Below are positions 54,333 through 62,530 of a stretch of DNA of 64,000 bases, piece after piece. Every line of letters starts with the position of its first letter. The stretch's first letter is position 1. The position numbers were made by a program, and so were the translations under genes. This DNA is from Rhizobium sp. Root482 (GTDB lineage: Bacteria; Pseudomonadota; Alphaproteobacteria; Rhizobiales; Rhizobiaceae). The stretch lies in the NCBI RefSeq assembly GCF_001426565.1, contig NZ_LMFA01000010.1, positions 1-64,000 of the forward strand, in the 5' to 3' direction. Below the pieces are notes generated by a model. The model was not told where the DNA came from, made no database searches, and worked only from the letters and a program-made list of their open reading frames with translations.

Positions 54333-55211
54333 GTGAGCCAAATTGCCTTCTGGGGAGCGGTGGAGCTTGGGCTCGTCTATGCCTTCGTCGCCATCGGCGT
54401 CTTTCTTGCCTTTCGTGTCCTTGATTTCCCCGACTTGACCGTCGACGGCTCGTTTCCGCTCGGCGCCGCCGTTGCCGCCGTGCTGATCGTCGCCGGCGTC
54501 AATCCCTGGCTGGCCTCGGGGGTGGCGATGATCGCCGGTGCCGCAGCCGGCATCGTCACCGCCGTTCTCAATGTGCGCTTCCGCATTCTCAATCTGCTCG
54601 CCTCGATCCTGACGATGATCGCCCTGTTTTCCGTGAACCTGCGCGTCATGGGCAAGCCGAATGTCGCCCTGATCAATGCCGACACCATGCTTTCGCCCTT
54701 CTACGGGCTTGGCCTTCGCGATTTCTACGTCCGGCCGCTGTTTGTCGCGATCCTTGTGCTGATCGCGGTTGTTGCCGTCTGGCGCTTTCTCGAAAGCGAC
54801 GCCGGCCTCGCCATGCGCGCGACCGGCGCCAATGCGCGCATGGCACGGGCCCAAGGGGTCGATACCAGCCGGCAGATCTATCTCGGCATGGCGCTTTCCA
54901 ATGCCCTCGTCGCCCTTGGCGGCGCGCTGTTTGCGCAGACCAACGGCTTTGCCGACGTGACCTCCGGCGTCGGCACCATTGTCGTCGGTCTTGCCGCCGT
55001 CATCATCGGCGAGACCCTGCTTGGCACGCGCGGCATCCTGATCACGCTGATCGGCTGCGTGCTCGGCTCAATCCTCTACCGCATCGCCATCCAGCTGGCG
55101 CTTTCGACCGACATGCTCGGTCTGCAGGCCTCCGACCTCAATTTCGTCACGGCGGCGCTGGTCACCGTCGCCCTCGTCCTTCCCCGCCTGCGCCGCGGAG
55201 GTGCCGCATGA
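54333..55211 (+). CDS. ABC transporter permease, TrpY-type
   Basis: A 292-residue inner-membrane permease with about eight hydrophobic segments, of the BPD-transp-2 type that goes with TrpX/DUF534 binding proteins. The conserved N-terminal FRVLDFPDLTVDGSFPLGAA is present, and LDFPDLTVDG is diagnostic for the family. GTG 54333 follows AAAGGA. It overlaps the ATPase gene by 4 bases. Because of the family-B repeat it lies 357 bases from the binding-protein gene, so either the mRNA spans the repeat or a second promoter is present. Confidence 0.92.
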   Translation: MSQIAFWGAVELGLVYAFVAIGVFLAFRVLDFPDLTVDGSFPLGAAVAAVLIVAGVNPWLASGVAMIAGAAAGIVTAVLNVRFRILNLLASILTMIALFSVNLRVMGKPNVALINADTMLSPFYGLGLRDFYVRPLFVAILVLIAVVAVWRFLESDAGLAMRATGANARMARAQGVDTSRQIYLGMALSNALVALGGALFAQTNGFADVTSGVGTIVVGLAAVIIGETLLGTRGILITLIGCVLGSILYRIAIQLALSTDMLGLQASDLNFVTAALVTVALVLPRLRRGGAA

Positions 55212-56002
55212 TCAAGCTCGATTCGATCCAGGTCGTCTTCGGCAAGGGAACGCCCCTGCAGAAACAGGCGCTGAACGGGATCAGCCTGACCATTGAGGAA
55301 GGCAGCTTCGTCACCGTCATCGGCTCCAACGGCGCCGGCAAGTCGACCGTGCTGGGCGTCCTCGCCGGTGACGTGCTGCCGAGCGCCGGCCAGGTGACGA
55401 TCGGCCATATCGACGTGACCCGCAAGGGCACGGCGGCGCGCGCCGGCCTCGTTGCCCGCGTCTTCCAGGATCCGCTTGCCGGAAGCTGCGGCGCGCTGTC
55501 GATCGAGGAGAACCTTGCGCTTGCGGCACGGCGCGGCGAAAGTCGCGGCCTGACGCCGGCGCTCGGCCCCAAGCGCCGCGCCCATTTCCGCGAACGGATC
55601 GCCGAGCTCAATCTTGGGCTGGAAAGCCGGATGAAGGACCGCATGGACCTGCTGTCCGGCGGCCAGCGTCAGGCGGTCTCGCTGGTCATGGCGACGCTTG
55701 CCGGCTCCGAGGTGCTGCTGCTCGACGAGCATACGGCGGCTCTCGATCCGGGCATGGCCGAGTTCATCATGAATCTCACCCAGAAGATTGTCTCCGAGCG
55801 CAAGCTGACGGCGCTGATGGTGACCCATTCGATGCGCCAGGCGCTCGATTTCGGCCACCGCACGGTCATGCTGCATGCCGGCGAAGTGGTGCTCGACGTG
55901 GCGGGCGACAGCCGCAAGTCGCTCGGGGTCGAGGACCTGATCGCCATGTTCCGCCGCATCCGCGGCCAGACGCTGGACGACGATGCGCTGCTGATCGGCT
56001 GA
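55208..56002 (+). CDS. ABC transporter ATPase, TrpZ-type
   Basis: A 264-residue ABC ATPase. Walker A GSNGAGKSTVLGVLAG (about 39-54), Q-loop ARVFQDPLAGSCGAL, signature LSGGQRQAVSLVMA, Walker B VLLLDEHTAALDP, switch MVTHSMRQAL. It overlaps the permease by 4 bases and completes the three-gene importer. The Glu to Asp-Glu-His order in Walker B (DEHTAALD rather than DEPTAALD) is usual for this family. Confidence 0.93.
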   Translation: MIKLDSIQVVFGKGTPLQKQALNGISLTIEEGSFVTVIGSNGAGKSTVLGVLAGDVLPSAGQVTIGHIDVTRKGTAARAGLVARVFQDPLAGSCGALSIEENLALAARRGESRGLTPALGPKRRAHFRERIAELNLGLESRMKDRMDLLSGGQRQAVSLVMATLAGSEVLLLDEHTAALDPGMAEFIMNLTQKIVSERKLTALMVTHSMRQALDFGHRTVMLHAGEVVLDVAGDSRKSLGVEDLIAMFRRIRGQTLDDDALLIG

Positions 56003-56007
56003 GCCGG

Positions 56008-56649
56008 TCAGCGCGTCTGCGTGAACAGGATTTTCACCGCAAAGACCGAGAAGACGCCGGCGAACGTATAGTCGATGGCGCGCATGACGCTCTTCTTGCG
56101 CTGCAGCCATGAGGACAACCCGTCGGCGGTCAGGATCACCAATATATTAACCGGCATCGCCGCGACGATGAAGAAGAAGCCGAGGAACAGGAGCTTCTGC
56201 GTCACTGCCGGATCATGGGCGGTGACGAATTGCGGCAGGAAGGTCATGAAGAAGATGATGACCTTCGGATTGAGCAGGTTCACCCCGAGCCCGGTGGAGA
56301 TATTGGCCATGGCCGAAGCGCCGGTGTCATCGACCTTCTTGACCGAAAGCGTCGATCCATAGCGGATCGCCTGAACCGCCAGCCAGAACAGATAGGCCGC
56401 CCCACCGGTCTTCAGGATCATGAAGGCGGTCGGCGATGCGGTGATCAGCGCCGAAATCCCGAAGGCGACGAGCAGTGTGTGCACGACGCAGCCGAGGCTC
56501 GTCCCGACGACGATGAAGAAGGCCGCAGCCTTGCCCTGGGAGAGCGCCCGGCTGATCGACAGCGTCATGTCCGGGCCCGGCGTCGCAGCGAGCAGCAGCG
56601 TCGCGGCGGTGAAGGCGAGAAGCGTCGGCAGGCTGGGCAGGAAATCCAT
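56008..56649 (-). CDS. LysE/RhtB family amino-acid exporter
   Basis: A 213-residue inner-membrane exporter with six hydrophobic segments. The signature AATPGPDMTLSISRALSQGKAAA (read as TPGPDMTLSISRAL, about 23-36) and GLGVNLLNPKVIIFFMTFLPQF in parts (NLLNPKVIIFFMTFLP) define the RhtB branch, which exports threonine, homoserine or similar amino acids. It converges on the ABC ATPase with a 5-base gap and is divergent from argG. The exact substrate is not evident. Confidence 0.92.
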   Translation of the reverse strand: MDFLPSLPTLLAFTAATLLLAATPGPDMTLSISRALSQGKAAAFFIVVGTSLGCVVHTLLVAFGISALITASPTAFMILKTGGAAYLFWLAVQAIRYGSTLSVKKVDDTGASAMANISTGLGVNLLNPKVIIFFMTFLPQFVTAHDPAVTQKLLFLGFFFIVAAMPVNILVILTADGLSSWLQRKKSVMRAIDYTFAGVFSVFAVKILFTQTR

Positions 56650-56827
56650 GGGTTGCTCGCGAGTGGGGACTGAGAAGCTGGATACTCCTCTAGCACCACG
56701 TTTACCAGCGGATTTGGCCGACTTGCGACGTTCTTGCGCTTGTATCGGAAAGCTTTCTGGCTAAAAGTGCCGCTGAATTTTCTGGCGGCGCGGATCCGCG
56801 TCTTCTCGCACAAGACGGACAGACAAA

Positions 56828-58045
56828 ATGGCTAAGCAAGTGAAAAAGGTCGTTCTCGCCTATTCCGGCGGTCTCGACACCTCGATCATCCTGAAATGGC
56901 TGCAGACGGAGCTGGGCGCCGAAGTGGTGACCTTCACCGCCGATCTCGGCCAGGGCGAAGAGCTCGAGCCGGCCCGCAAGAAGGCCGAGATGATGGGCAT
57001 CAAGGAAATCTACATCAAAGATGTCCGCGAGGAGTTCGTGAAGGATTTCGTCTTCCCGATGTTCCGCGCCAATGCCGTCTATGAGGGCGTCTACCTGCTC
57101 GGCACCTCGATCGCCCGGCCACTGATCTCCAAGCACCTGATCGATATCGCCCGCGAAACCGGCGCCGACGCGATTGCCCATGGTGCGACCGGCAAGGGCA
57201 ACGACCAGGTCCGTTTCGAGCTTTCGGCCTATGCGCTGAACCCCGATATCAAGATCATCGCCCCCTGGCGCGACTGGTCGTTCAAGAGCCGCACCGACCT
57301 CCTGGAATTCGCAGAGAAGCACCAGATTCCGGTCGCCAAGGACAAGAAGGGGGAGGCACCCTTCTCGGTCGACGCCAATCTCCTGCACTCCTCCTCCGAG
57401 GGCAAGGTGCTCGAGGACCCGGCCGTCGAAGCGCCGAACTATGTCTATATGCGCACCATTTCCCCGGAAGAGGCGCCGGATGTGGCGACCACCGTCAGGA
57501 TCGGCTTCCGCAAGGGTGATGCCGTCTCGATCGACGGCAAGGAAATGAGCCCGGCCTCGATCCTGACCGCGCTCAATGCGCTTGGCCGCGACAATGGCAT
57601 CGGCCGGCTCGACCTGGTGGAAAACCGCTTCGTCGGCATGAAGTCGCGTGGCATCTACGAGACCCCCGGCGGCACGATCCTGCTTGCCGCCCACCGCGCC
57701 ATCGAGAGCATCACGCTCGACCGGGGTGCAGCACATCTCAAGGACGAGATCATGCCGCGCTATGCGGAACTGATCTATTACGGCTTCTGGTTCTCGCCGG
57801 AGCGCGAAATGCTGCAGGCGCTGATCGACAAGAGCCAGGACCACGTCGAGGGCGAGGTGACACTGAAGCTCTACAAGGGCAATGTCATGGTCACCGGGCG
57901 CGAGAGCGAAAAATCGCTCTATTCCGACAAGCTGGTGACCTTCGAAGACGACCAGGGCGCCTATGACCAGAGGGACGCGGCCGGCTTCATCAAGCTGAAC
58001 GCGCTGCGGCTGCGCACGCTGGCCGCCCGCAACCGCGACAAATAA
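56828..58045 (+). CDS. argG: Argininosuccinate synthase
   Basis: A 405-residue enzyme that joins citrulline and aspartate with ATP in arginine synthesis. The N-type ATP-pyrophosphatase P-loop AYSGGLDTS is at residues 11-19. Citrulline and aspartate contacts are in [15 protein letters not shown]. Length matches the family. The promoter should lie in the 178 bases shared with the divergent LysE gene. The gene is alone, as in most rhizobia, where arg genes are dispersed. Confidence 0.97.
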   Translation: MAKQVKKVVLAYSGGLDTSIILKWLQTELGAEVVTFTADLGQGEELEPARKKAEMMGIKEIYIKDVREEFVKDFVFPMFRANAVYEGVYLLGTSIARPLISKHLIDIARETGADAIAHGATGKGNDQVRFELSAYALNPDIKIIAPWRDWSFKSRTDLLEFAEKHQIPVAKDKKGEAPFSVDANLLHSSSEGKVLEDPAVEAPNYVYMRTISPEEAPDVATTVRIGFRKGDAVSIDGKEMSPASILTALNALGRDNGIGRLDLVENRFVGMKSRGIYETPGGTILLAAHRAIESITLDRGAAHLKDEIMPRYAELIYYGFWFSPEREMLQALIDKSQDHVEGEVTLKLYKGNVMVTGRESEKSLYSDKLVTFEDDQGAYDQRDAAGFIKLNALRLRTLAARNRDK

Positions 58046-58061
58046 GATCACGAGACCTCGG

Positions 58062-58090
58062 AAAGCCCGCTTCGGTGACGAGGCGGGCTT
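58062..58090. terminator. Hairpin between convergent argG and MFS genes
   Basis: AAAGCCCGC (58062-58070) and GCGGGCTT (58083-58090) form an 8-bp stem around a 12-base loop. The flanking A and T are short, so it is a modest terminator that could serve both convergent transcripts. Confidence 0.6.
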
Positions 58091-58093
58091 CTG

Positions 58094-59290
58094 CTATCCG
58101 GCCGCTGGCCGGCCCGTCGCATGCTGGAACCAGACATAGGCAAGGATCGAGAGCAGCCCCATGGCAGGGATGATTGTTCCGAAGGCCAGGAGCGGAGAGC
58201 CGATGAAGGCGGCAAGAACGCCGCCGAGGAAGCCGGTCCCCATCTGGATAAAACCCAGCATCGCCGAAGCCGAGCCGGCAATATGCGGAAAGGGAAACAT
58301 TGCCGACGTCGACATATGCGGCGTCACGAAGGCGATGCCGAATGTATAGACCGCCACCGGCAGCATGATCGACAGGAAGAACGGCGCGATGAAATGTGCC
58401 GACACGACAATCATCAGGCTGCCCGTGCCGATCAACAGCAGACCGAGCCGGACCGCCTGCTCGCCACCGAAGCGCCGTGTGAAGAAGCGCAGCGCGACCG
58501 AACCGGAAAAATAGGCGCCCGACTGCATGATCATCCCGACGCCGAAGGCGGTCGGCGAAAGGCCGACCTTCTGGATGAGGATGAAAGGTAGCATGATCGC
58601 CTGCGTATAGAGGGCGCCGACGGCGCCGGCCATGACCAGCGCGGCGGAGACGAAGCGGCTTTCGCAGACCAGCATCGCATAGGCCCTGGCCAACGGACGA
58701 GGATAGGCGCGGGCGCGGTCCGGCACCGAGGTTTCCGCCATGAAGATCATCGTTGCCGTGCAGGCGATCACCCCGAAGCCGACCATCATGAAGAACACCG
58801 ATTGCCAGCCGAAGGCGGCCAGCGCCAGGCCGCCCAGCGTCGGCGCCATGGCCGGGCCGATCGCCAGCATGATGCCGATCAGGTTCATGATCCGGGTGCT
58901 TTCCTCGCCGACGAACTGGTCGCGCACGATAGCGCGGGCGACCGTCATGCCGACGGAGGCACCGATCCCCTGGACCAGCCGCCCTGCCAGGAGGATCTCG
59001 ACACTGCCGGCTGCCGCGCAAAGCAGGCTGCCGGCAAGATAGATGCCGAGAAAGACGATCGTCGCCGCGCGACGGCCGAAGGCATCCGAAAAGGGGCCGG
59101 CGAGAAGCTGGGCGAAGGCGAAGCCCGCGAAATAGAAGGAGAGCGTCAGCTTGATCGCCGCCTCGCTCGTCGCGAAGGCCTGCACCAGCTCTGGCATGGC
59201 CGGCGTATAGAGCGACATGGAGATCGGCCCGAGCGTGGCCAGGAGCGCACCGAGCATGCTGGTGCGGCGTTCGCTCATCCGGATCGTCAT
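58094..59290 (-). CDS. Bcr/CflA family MFS drug-efflux transporter
   Basis: A 398-residue major facilitator with about twelve membrane segments, of the Bcr/CflA (14-TM-unrelated DHA1) group exporting bicyclomycin, chloramphenicol or other drugs. Motif A between helices 2 and 3 reads GPFSDAFGRRAATI (about residues 61-74); the helix-5 antiporter motif region is GQ.IG-like GRLVQGIGASVGMTVARAI in part. ATG 59290 gives MTIRMSERR; ATG 59278 is an alternative. No regulator is adjacent. The next gene is a divergent LysE-type exporter. Confidence 0.88.
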   Translation of the reverse strand: MTIRMSERRTSMLGALLATLGPISMSLYTPAMPELVQAFATSEAAIKLTLSFYFAGFAFAQLLAGPFSDAFGRRAATIVFLGIYLAGSLLCAAAGSVEILLAGRLVQGIGASVGMTVARAIVRDQFVGEESTRIMNLIGIMLAIGPAMAPTLGGLALAAFGWQSVFFMMVGFGVIACTATMIFMAETSVPDRARAYPRPLARAYAMLVCESRFVSAALVMAGAVGALYTQAIMLPFILIQKVGLSPTAFGVGMIMQSGAYFSGSVALRFFTRRFGGEQAVRLGLLLIGTGSLMIVVSAHFIAPFFLSIMLPVAVYTFGIAFVTPHMSTSAMFPFPHIAGSASAMLGFIQMGTGFLGGVLAAFIGSPLLAFGTIIPAMGLLSILAYVWFQHATGRPAAG

Positions 59291-59521
59291 CAGGCGGCAC
59301 TTTTCCTGTCGGGCGAACCGGCGCGGTCCGATTGTTGCGGATGTTCCCGAAGGCCTTTCGGGCTTGCCCGCACCGACCGGCTTCGGTGGCATTGGCAATC
59401 CCTGCTTAGCAGCGCGGCGACACCCCGACAAGCGCAGCCCGACATGCCCGTGCAGGCACTTGAGCATCTTGACGGAATCAGCGGCGCAGGATGGAATGGC
59501 CCTCCCATCCAAGGAGACCCC

Positions 59522-60163
59522 ATGTCCCTGACCCTGCTTTTCGGCGCCTTCCTGGCCGCCCTGTTCTACGTGCTCATACCAGGCCCCGCCTTTCTCGCCC
59601 TTCTCGGCATCGGCGCCGGTCAGGGCCGCAGGGCCGGCGCCCTGTTCATGGGCGGGCATCTGGCCGGCGACCTGCTCTGGTCGGCGCTGGCGCTGGTGGC
59701 GATCGTCGGCGCCAAGACCATCGGCAGCACGATCTTCGATATTCTCGGCCTGCTCTGCGGCTTCTATCTTGCCTGGATCGGCTGGTCGGCGCTCAGGGCA
59801 CGGCCGCGCGGCGAAAACCGGCCTCTGCTGAGTGTCGAGCGGCCCTATCGGCGCGGCCTCGTCTTCGGCCTGACCAATCCCAAGGGCTATCCGGTGGCGC
59901 TGGCCACCTTCACCGCGCTCCTGGCCGGCTCCTCCAACGCGCTGGATTTTCATGCCTTGCCGGCCCTGCTCGGCGTGTCCTTTCTCGGCTTTCTCGTCGC
60001 CGATGTCATTCTGATCGGCATTATCGGCGCCTCCTTCGTGCGGCGTTTCTACCGCCGACATGAACTGGCGATCGTCCGGCTGTCGGGCCTGCTGTTCCTG
60101 GGCTTTGCGGCACAGGCCATCTGGCATGCGGCGCCCGGGCTTCTGGGGATGCGGAAGCCTTGA
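59522..60163 (+). CDS. LysE family transporter
   Basis: A 213-residue LysE-type exporter with six hydrophobic segments. The N-terminal motif is VLIPGPAFLALLGIGAGQGRRAGALFMGGHLAGD read as LIPGPAFLALLGIGAGQGR (about 18-36), with the second-half motif FGLTNPKGYPVALATF. It is more like the poorly known LysE branch than RhtB. The ATG at 59522 follows AAGGAGACCCC. It is divergent from the Bcr/CflA gene and upstream of the M3 peptidase. Substrate unknown. Confidence 0.9.
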   Translation: MSLTLLFGAFLAALFYVLIPGPAFLALLGIGAGQGRRAGALFMGGHLAGDLLWSALALVAIVGAKTIGSTIFDILGLLCGFYLAWIGWSALRARPRGENRPLLSVERPYRRGLVFGLTNPKGYPVALATFTALLAGSSNALDFHALPALLGVSFLGFLVADVILIGIIGASFVRRFYRRHELAIVRLSGLLFLGFAAQAIWHAAPGLLGMRKP

Positions 60164-60271
60164 ACCAGGCGAGGCTGTTGCCTTGCCGGCGAACTTGATA
60201 TCTCCACAATCGCTGCCGAAAAGATGGGGCAGTGCCGCCCTGGCGGACATCGGAATGCGAAAGGACTAGCC

Positions 60272-62359
60272 ATGACCTCGACCCAAGCGATGAACCCCGC
60301 CATCACCGAATGGAACGGGCCGGACGGCCTGCCGCGCTTCGAAGCCGTCAGGGACGAGGACTTTGCAGCCGCCTTCGACGCCGCCCTTGTCGACCATGAG
60401 CGCGATATCGACGCGATCGCCGACAATCCGCAGCCGCCGAGCTTCGACAATACGATCATTGCCCTCGAACTTGCCGGCGAAGCGCTTTCGCGCGTTTCCG
60501 CGCTGTTCTGGAACCGCGCCGGCGCCCATACCAATGAGATCATCCAGGCGCTGGAGCGAGATATTTCCCCAAAAATGTCGCGCCATTATTCGAAGATCAG
60601 CATGAATGCTGCGCTCTTTGCCCGCATCGATGCGCTCTGGCAGGATCGCAAAACGCTCGGCCTCGATCTGGAGGCGACGCGGGTGCTCGAGCGGCACTGG
60701 AAGGGCTTCGTCAAATCGGGCGCCAAACTGCCGAAAGCCGAGCAGGAGAGATTGGCCGCGATCAACGAGAAGATGGCGAGCCTCGGCACGAAATTCGGCC
60801 AGAACGTGCTTGCCGACGAGACGTCCTGGTCGCTCGCTCTTTCCGATGGTGCCGAACTTGAAGGCATCCCGGATTTCCTGAAGGATGCGATGGCGACGGC
60901 GGCACGCGAGCGCGGTGAGGACGGCAAATATGCCGTCACGCTGTCGCGCTCGATTATCGAGCCCTTTCTCACCTTCTCAAAGCGCCGTGACCTGCGCGAG
61001 CAGGCCTTCAAGGCCTGGATCGCCCGGGGCGCCAATGACGGCGAGACCGACAACCGCGGCATTATCCGCGATATTCTCGCTCTTCGCAGTGAAACGGCGA
61101 ACCTGCTCGGTTACGGCAATTTCGCCGAACTGAAGCTCGACAACACCATGGCAAAGACCCCGGCCGCCGTGAACGGACTGCTTTACGCCGTCTGGGAAAA
61201 AGCGGTCAAACGAGCCCGCGAGGAAGAGGCCGATATCGCCAGGATGATTGCCGAGGACGGTAGGAACCATGACGTCATGCCCTGGGACTGGCGCTTCTAT
61301 GCGGAACGCATCCGTGCCCGGAAATTCGATTTCTCCGAAGCCGAGCTGAAACCTTATCTGCAGCTCGAAAAGATCATCGAAGCCTGTTTCGACGTCGCCA
61401 ACCGGCTGTTCGGCCTTCGCGCCGTCGAAAAGAAGGGCGTCACCGCCTACCATCCGGATGTCCGCGTCTTCGAAATCCGTGACGCAGACGACAGACTGAT
61501 CGCGCTTTTCCTGGGCGATTATTTCGCGCGCAGCTCGAAACGGTCCGGCGCATGGATGAGCGCCTTCCAGTCGCAGCACAAGCTGCCGCTGGAAAACGGC
61601 GAGACCGGCGAACTGCCGATCATCTACAATGTCTGCAACTTCGCCAAGCCGGCGCAGGGAAAGCCGGCGCTGCTGTCGCTCGACGATGCCCGCACTTTGT
61701 TCCACGAATTCGGCCACGCGCTGCACGGCATGCTCTCGGACGTCACCTATCCCACCGTCTCGGGCACAGCCGTATCCCGCGACTTCGTCGAACTGCCCTC
61801 GCAGCTCTACGAACACTGGCTGACCGTGCCGGCGATCCTCAGGCAATATGCCGTTCATGTCGAAACCGGCGAGCCGATGCCGCAGGCGCTGCTCGACAAG
61901 GTTCTGGCGGCCCGCACCTTCAATGCCGGCTTCAACACGGTGGAGTTCACCTCTTCGGCCATCGTCGACATGGCCTTTCACACGAGCGGGGCAATCGACG
62001 ATCCGATGGCGGTGCAGGCGGAAGTGCTGAACAAGCTCGGCATGCCGAAGTCGCTGGTCATGCGCCATGCCTCGCCGCATTTCCAGCACATCTTCGCCGG
62101 CGGCTATTCGGCCGGTTACTATTCCTACATGTGGTCGGAAGTGCTCGATTCCGATGCCTTCGCCGCCTTCGAGGAAACCGGCAATGCCTTCAACCCCGAA
62201 ATGGCGCGCAAGCTGAAGGAGAACATCTATTCCGTCGGCGGCTCGATCGATCCGGAGGACGCCTATCGGGCGTTTCGCGGGAAATTGCCGAGTCCGGATG
62301 CGATGCTGGCGAAAAAAGGGCTGGCAATCACCGAGCCGCTCAAGGGCGCCGACGCCTGA
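60272..62359 (+). CDS. M3 family metallopeptidase (oligopeptidase A / Dcp-like)
   Basis: A 695-residue zinc oligopeptidase. The active site LFHEFGHALHGML has HEFGH at residues 478-482, with the third zinc ligand Glu downstream in the family-conserved region (RDFVELPSQLYEHW). Length is right for oligopeptidase A (PrlC) or dipeptidyl carboxypeptidase (Dcp), and I cannot separate the two. It degrades signal peptides and short peptides in the cytoplasm; no signal peptide is seen. ATG 60272 is chosen over an earlier in-frame GTG because of the normal N-terminus MTSTQAMNP. Confidence 0.92.
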   Translation: MTSTQAMNPAITEWNGPDGLPRFEAVRDEDFAAAFDAALVDHERDIDAIADNPQPPSFDNTIIALELAGEALSRVSALFWNRAGAHTNEIIQALERDISPKMSRHYSKISMNAALFARIDALWQDRKTLGLDLEATRVLERHWKGFVKSGAKLPKAEQERLAAINEKMASLGTKFGQNVLADETSWSLALSDGAELEGIPDFLKDAMATAARERGEDGKYAVTLSRSIIEPFLTFSKRRDLREQAFKAWIARGANDGETDNRGIIRDILALRSETANLLGYGNFAELKLDNTMAKTPAAVNGLLYAVWEKAVKRAREEEADIARMIAEDGRNHDVMPWDWRFYAERIRARKFDFSEAELKPYLQLEKIIEACFDVANRLFGLRAVEKKGVTAYHPDVRVFEIRDADDRLIALFLGDYFARSSKRSGAWMSAFQSQHKLPLENGETGELPIIYNVCNFAKPAQGKPALLSLDDARTLFHEFGHALHGMLSDVTYPTVSGTAVSRDFVELPSQLYEHWLTVPAILRQYAVHVETGEPMPQALLDKVLAARTFNAGFNTVEFTSSAIVDMAFHTSGAIDDPMAVQAEVLNKLGMPKSLVMRHASPHFQHIFAGGYSAGYYSYMWSEVLDSDAFAAFEETGNAFNPEMARKLKENIYSVGGSIDPEDAYRAFRGKLPSPDAMLAKKGLAITEPLKGADA

Positions 62360-62530
62360 GAGGGAGGCCCGGATTTCGGTCGTCGTAAACCGGATACCGT
62401 TCGGCAAGCCGTCATCGATCCGTCACCAAAGCTTCCCAATAGATTCACCGTTCTGCAAAGGAACTGACATCCGCGTCGCCAAAGGTCCGTCTCGGGATTT
62501 CCCCGATTCTGAGATGGTCCGGAGGCGGTT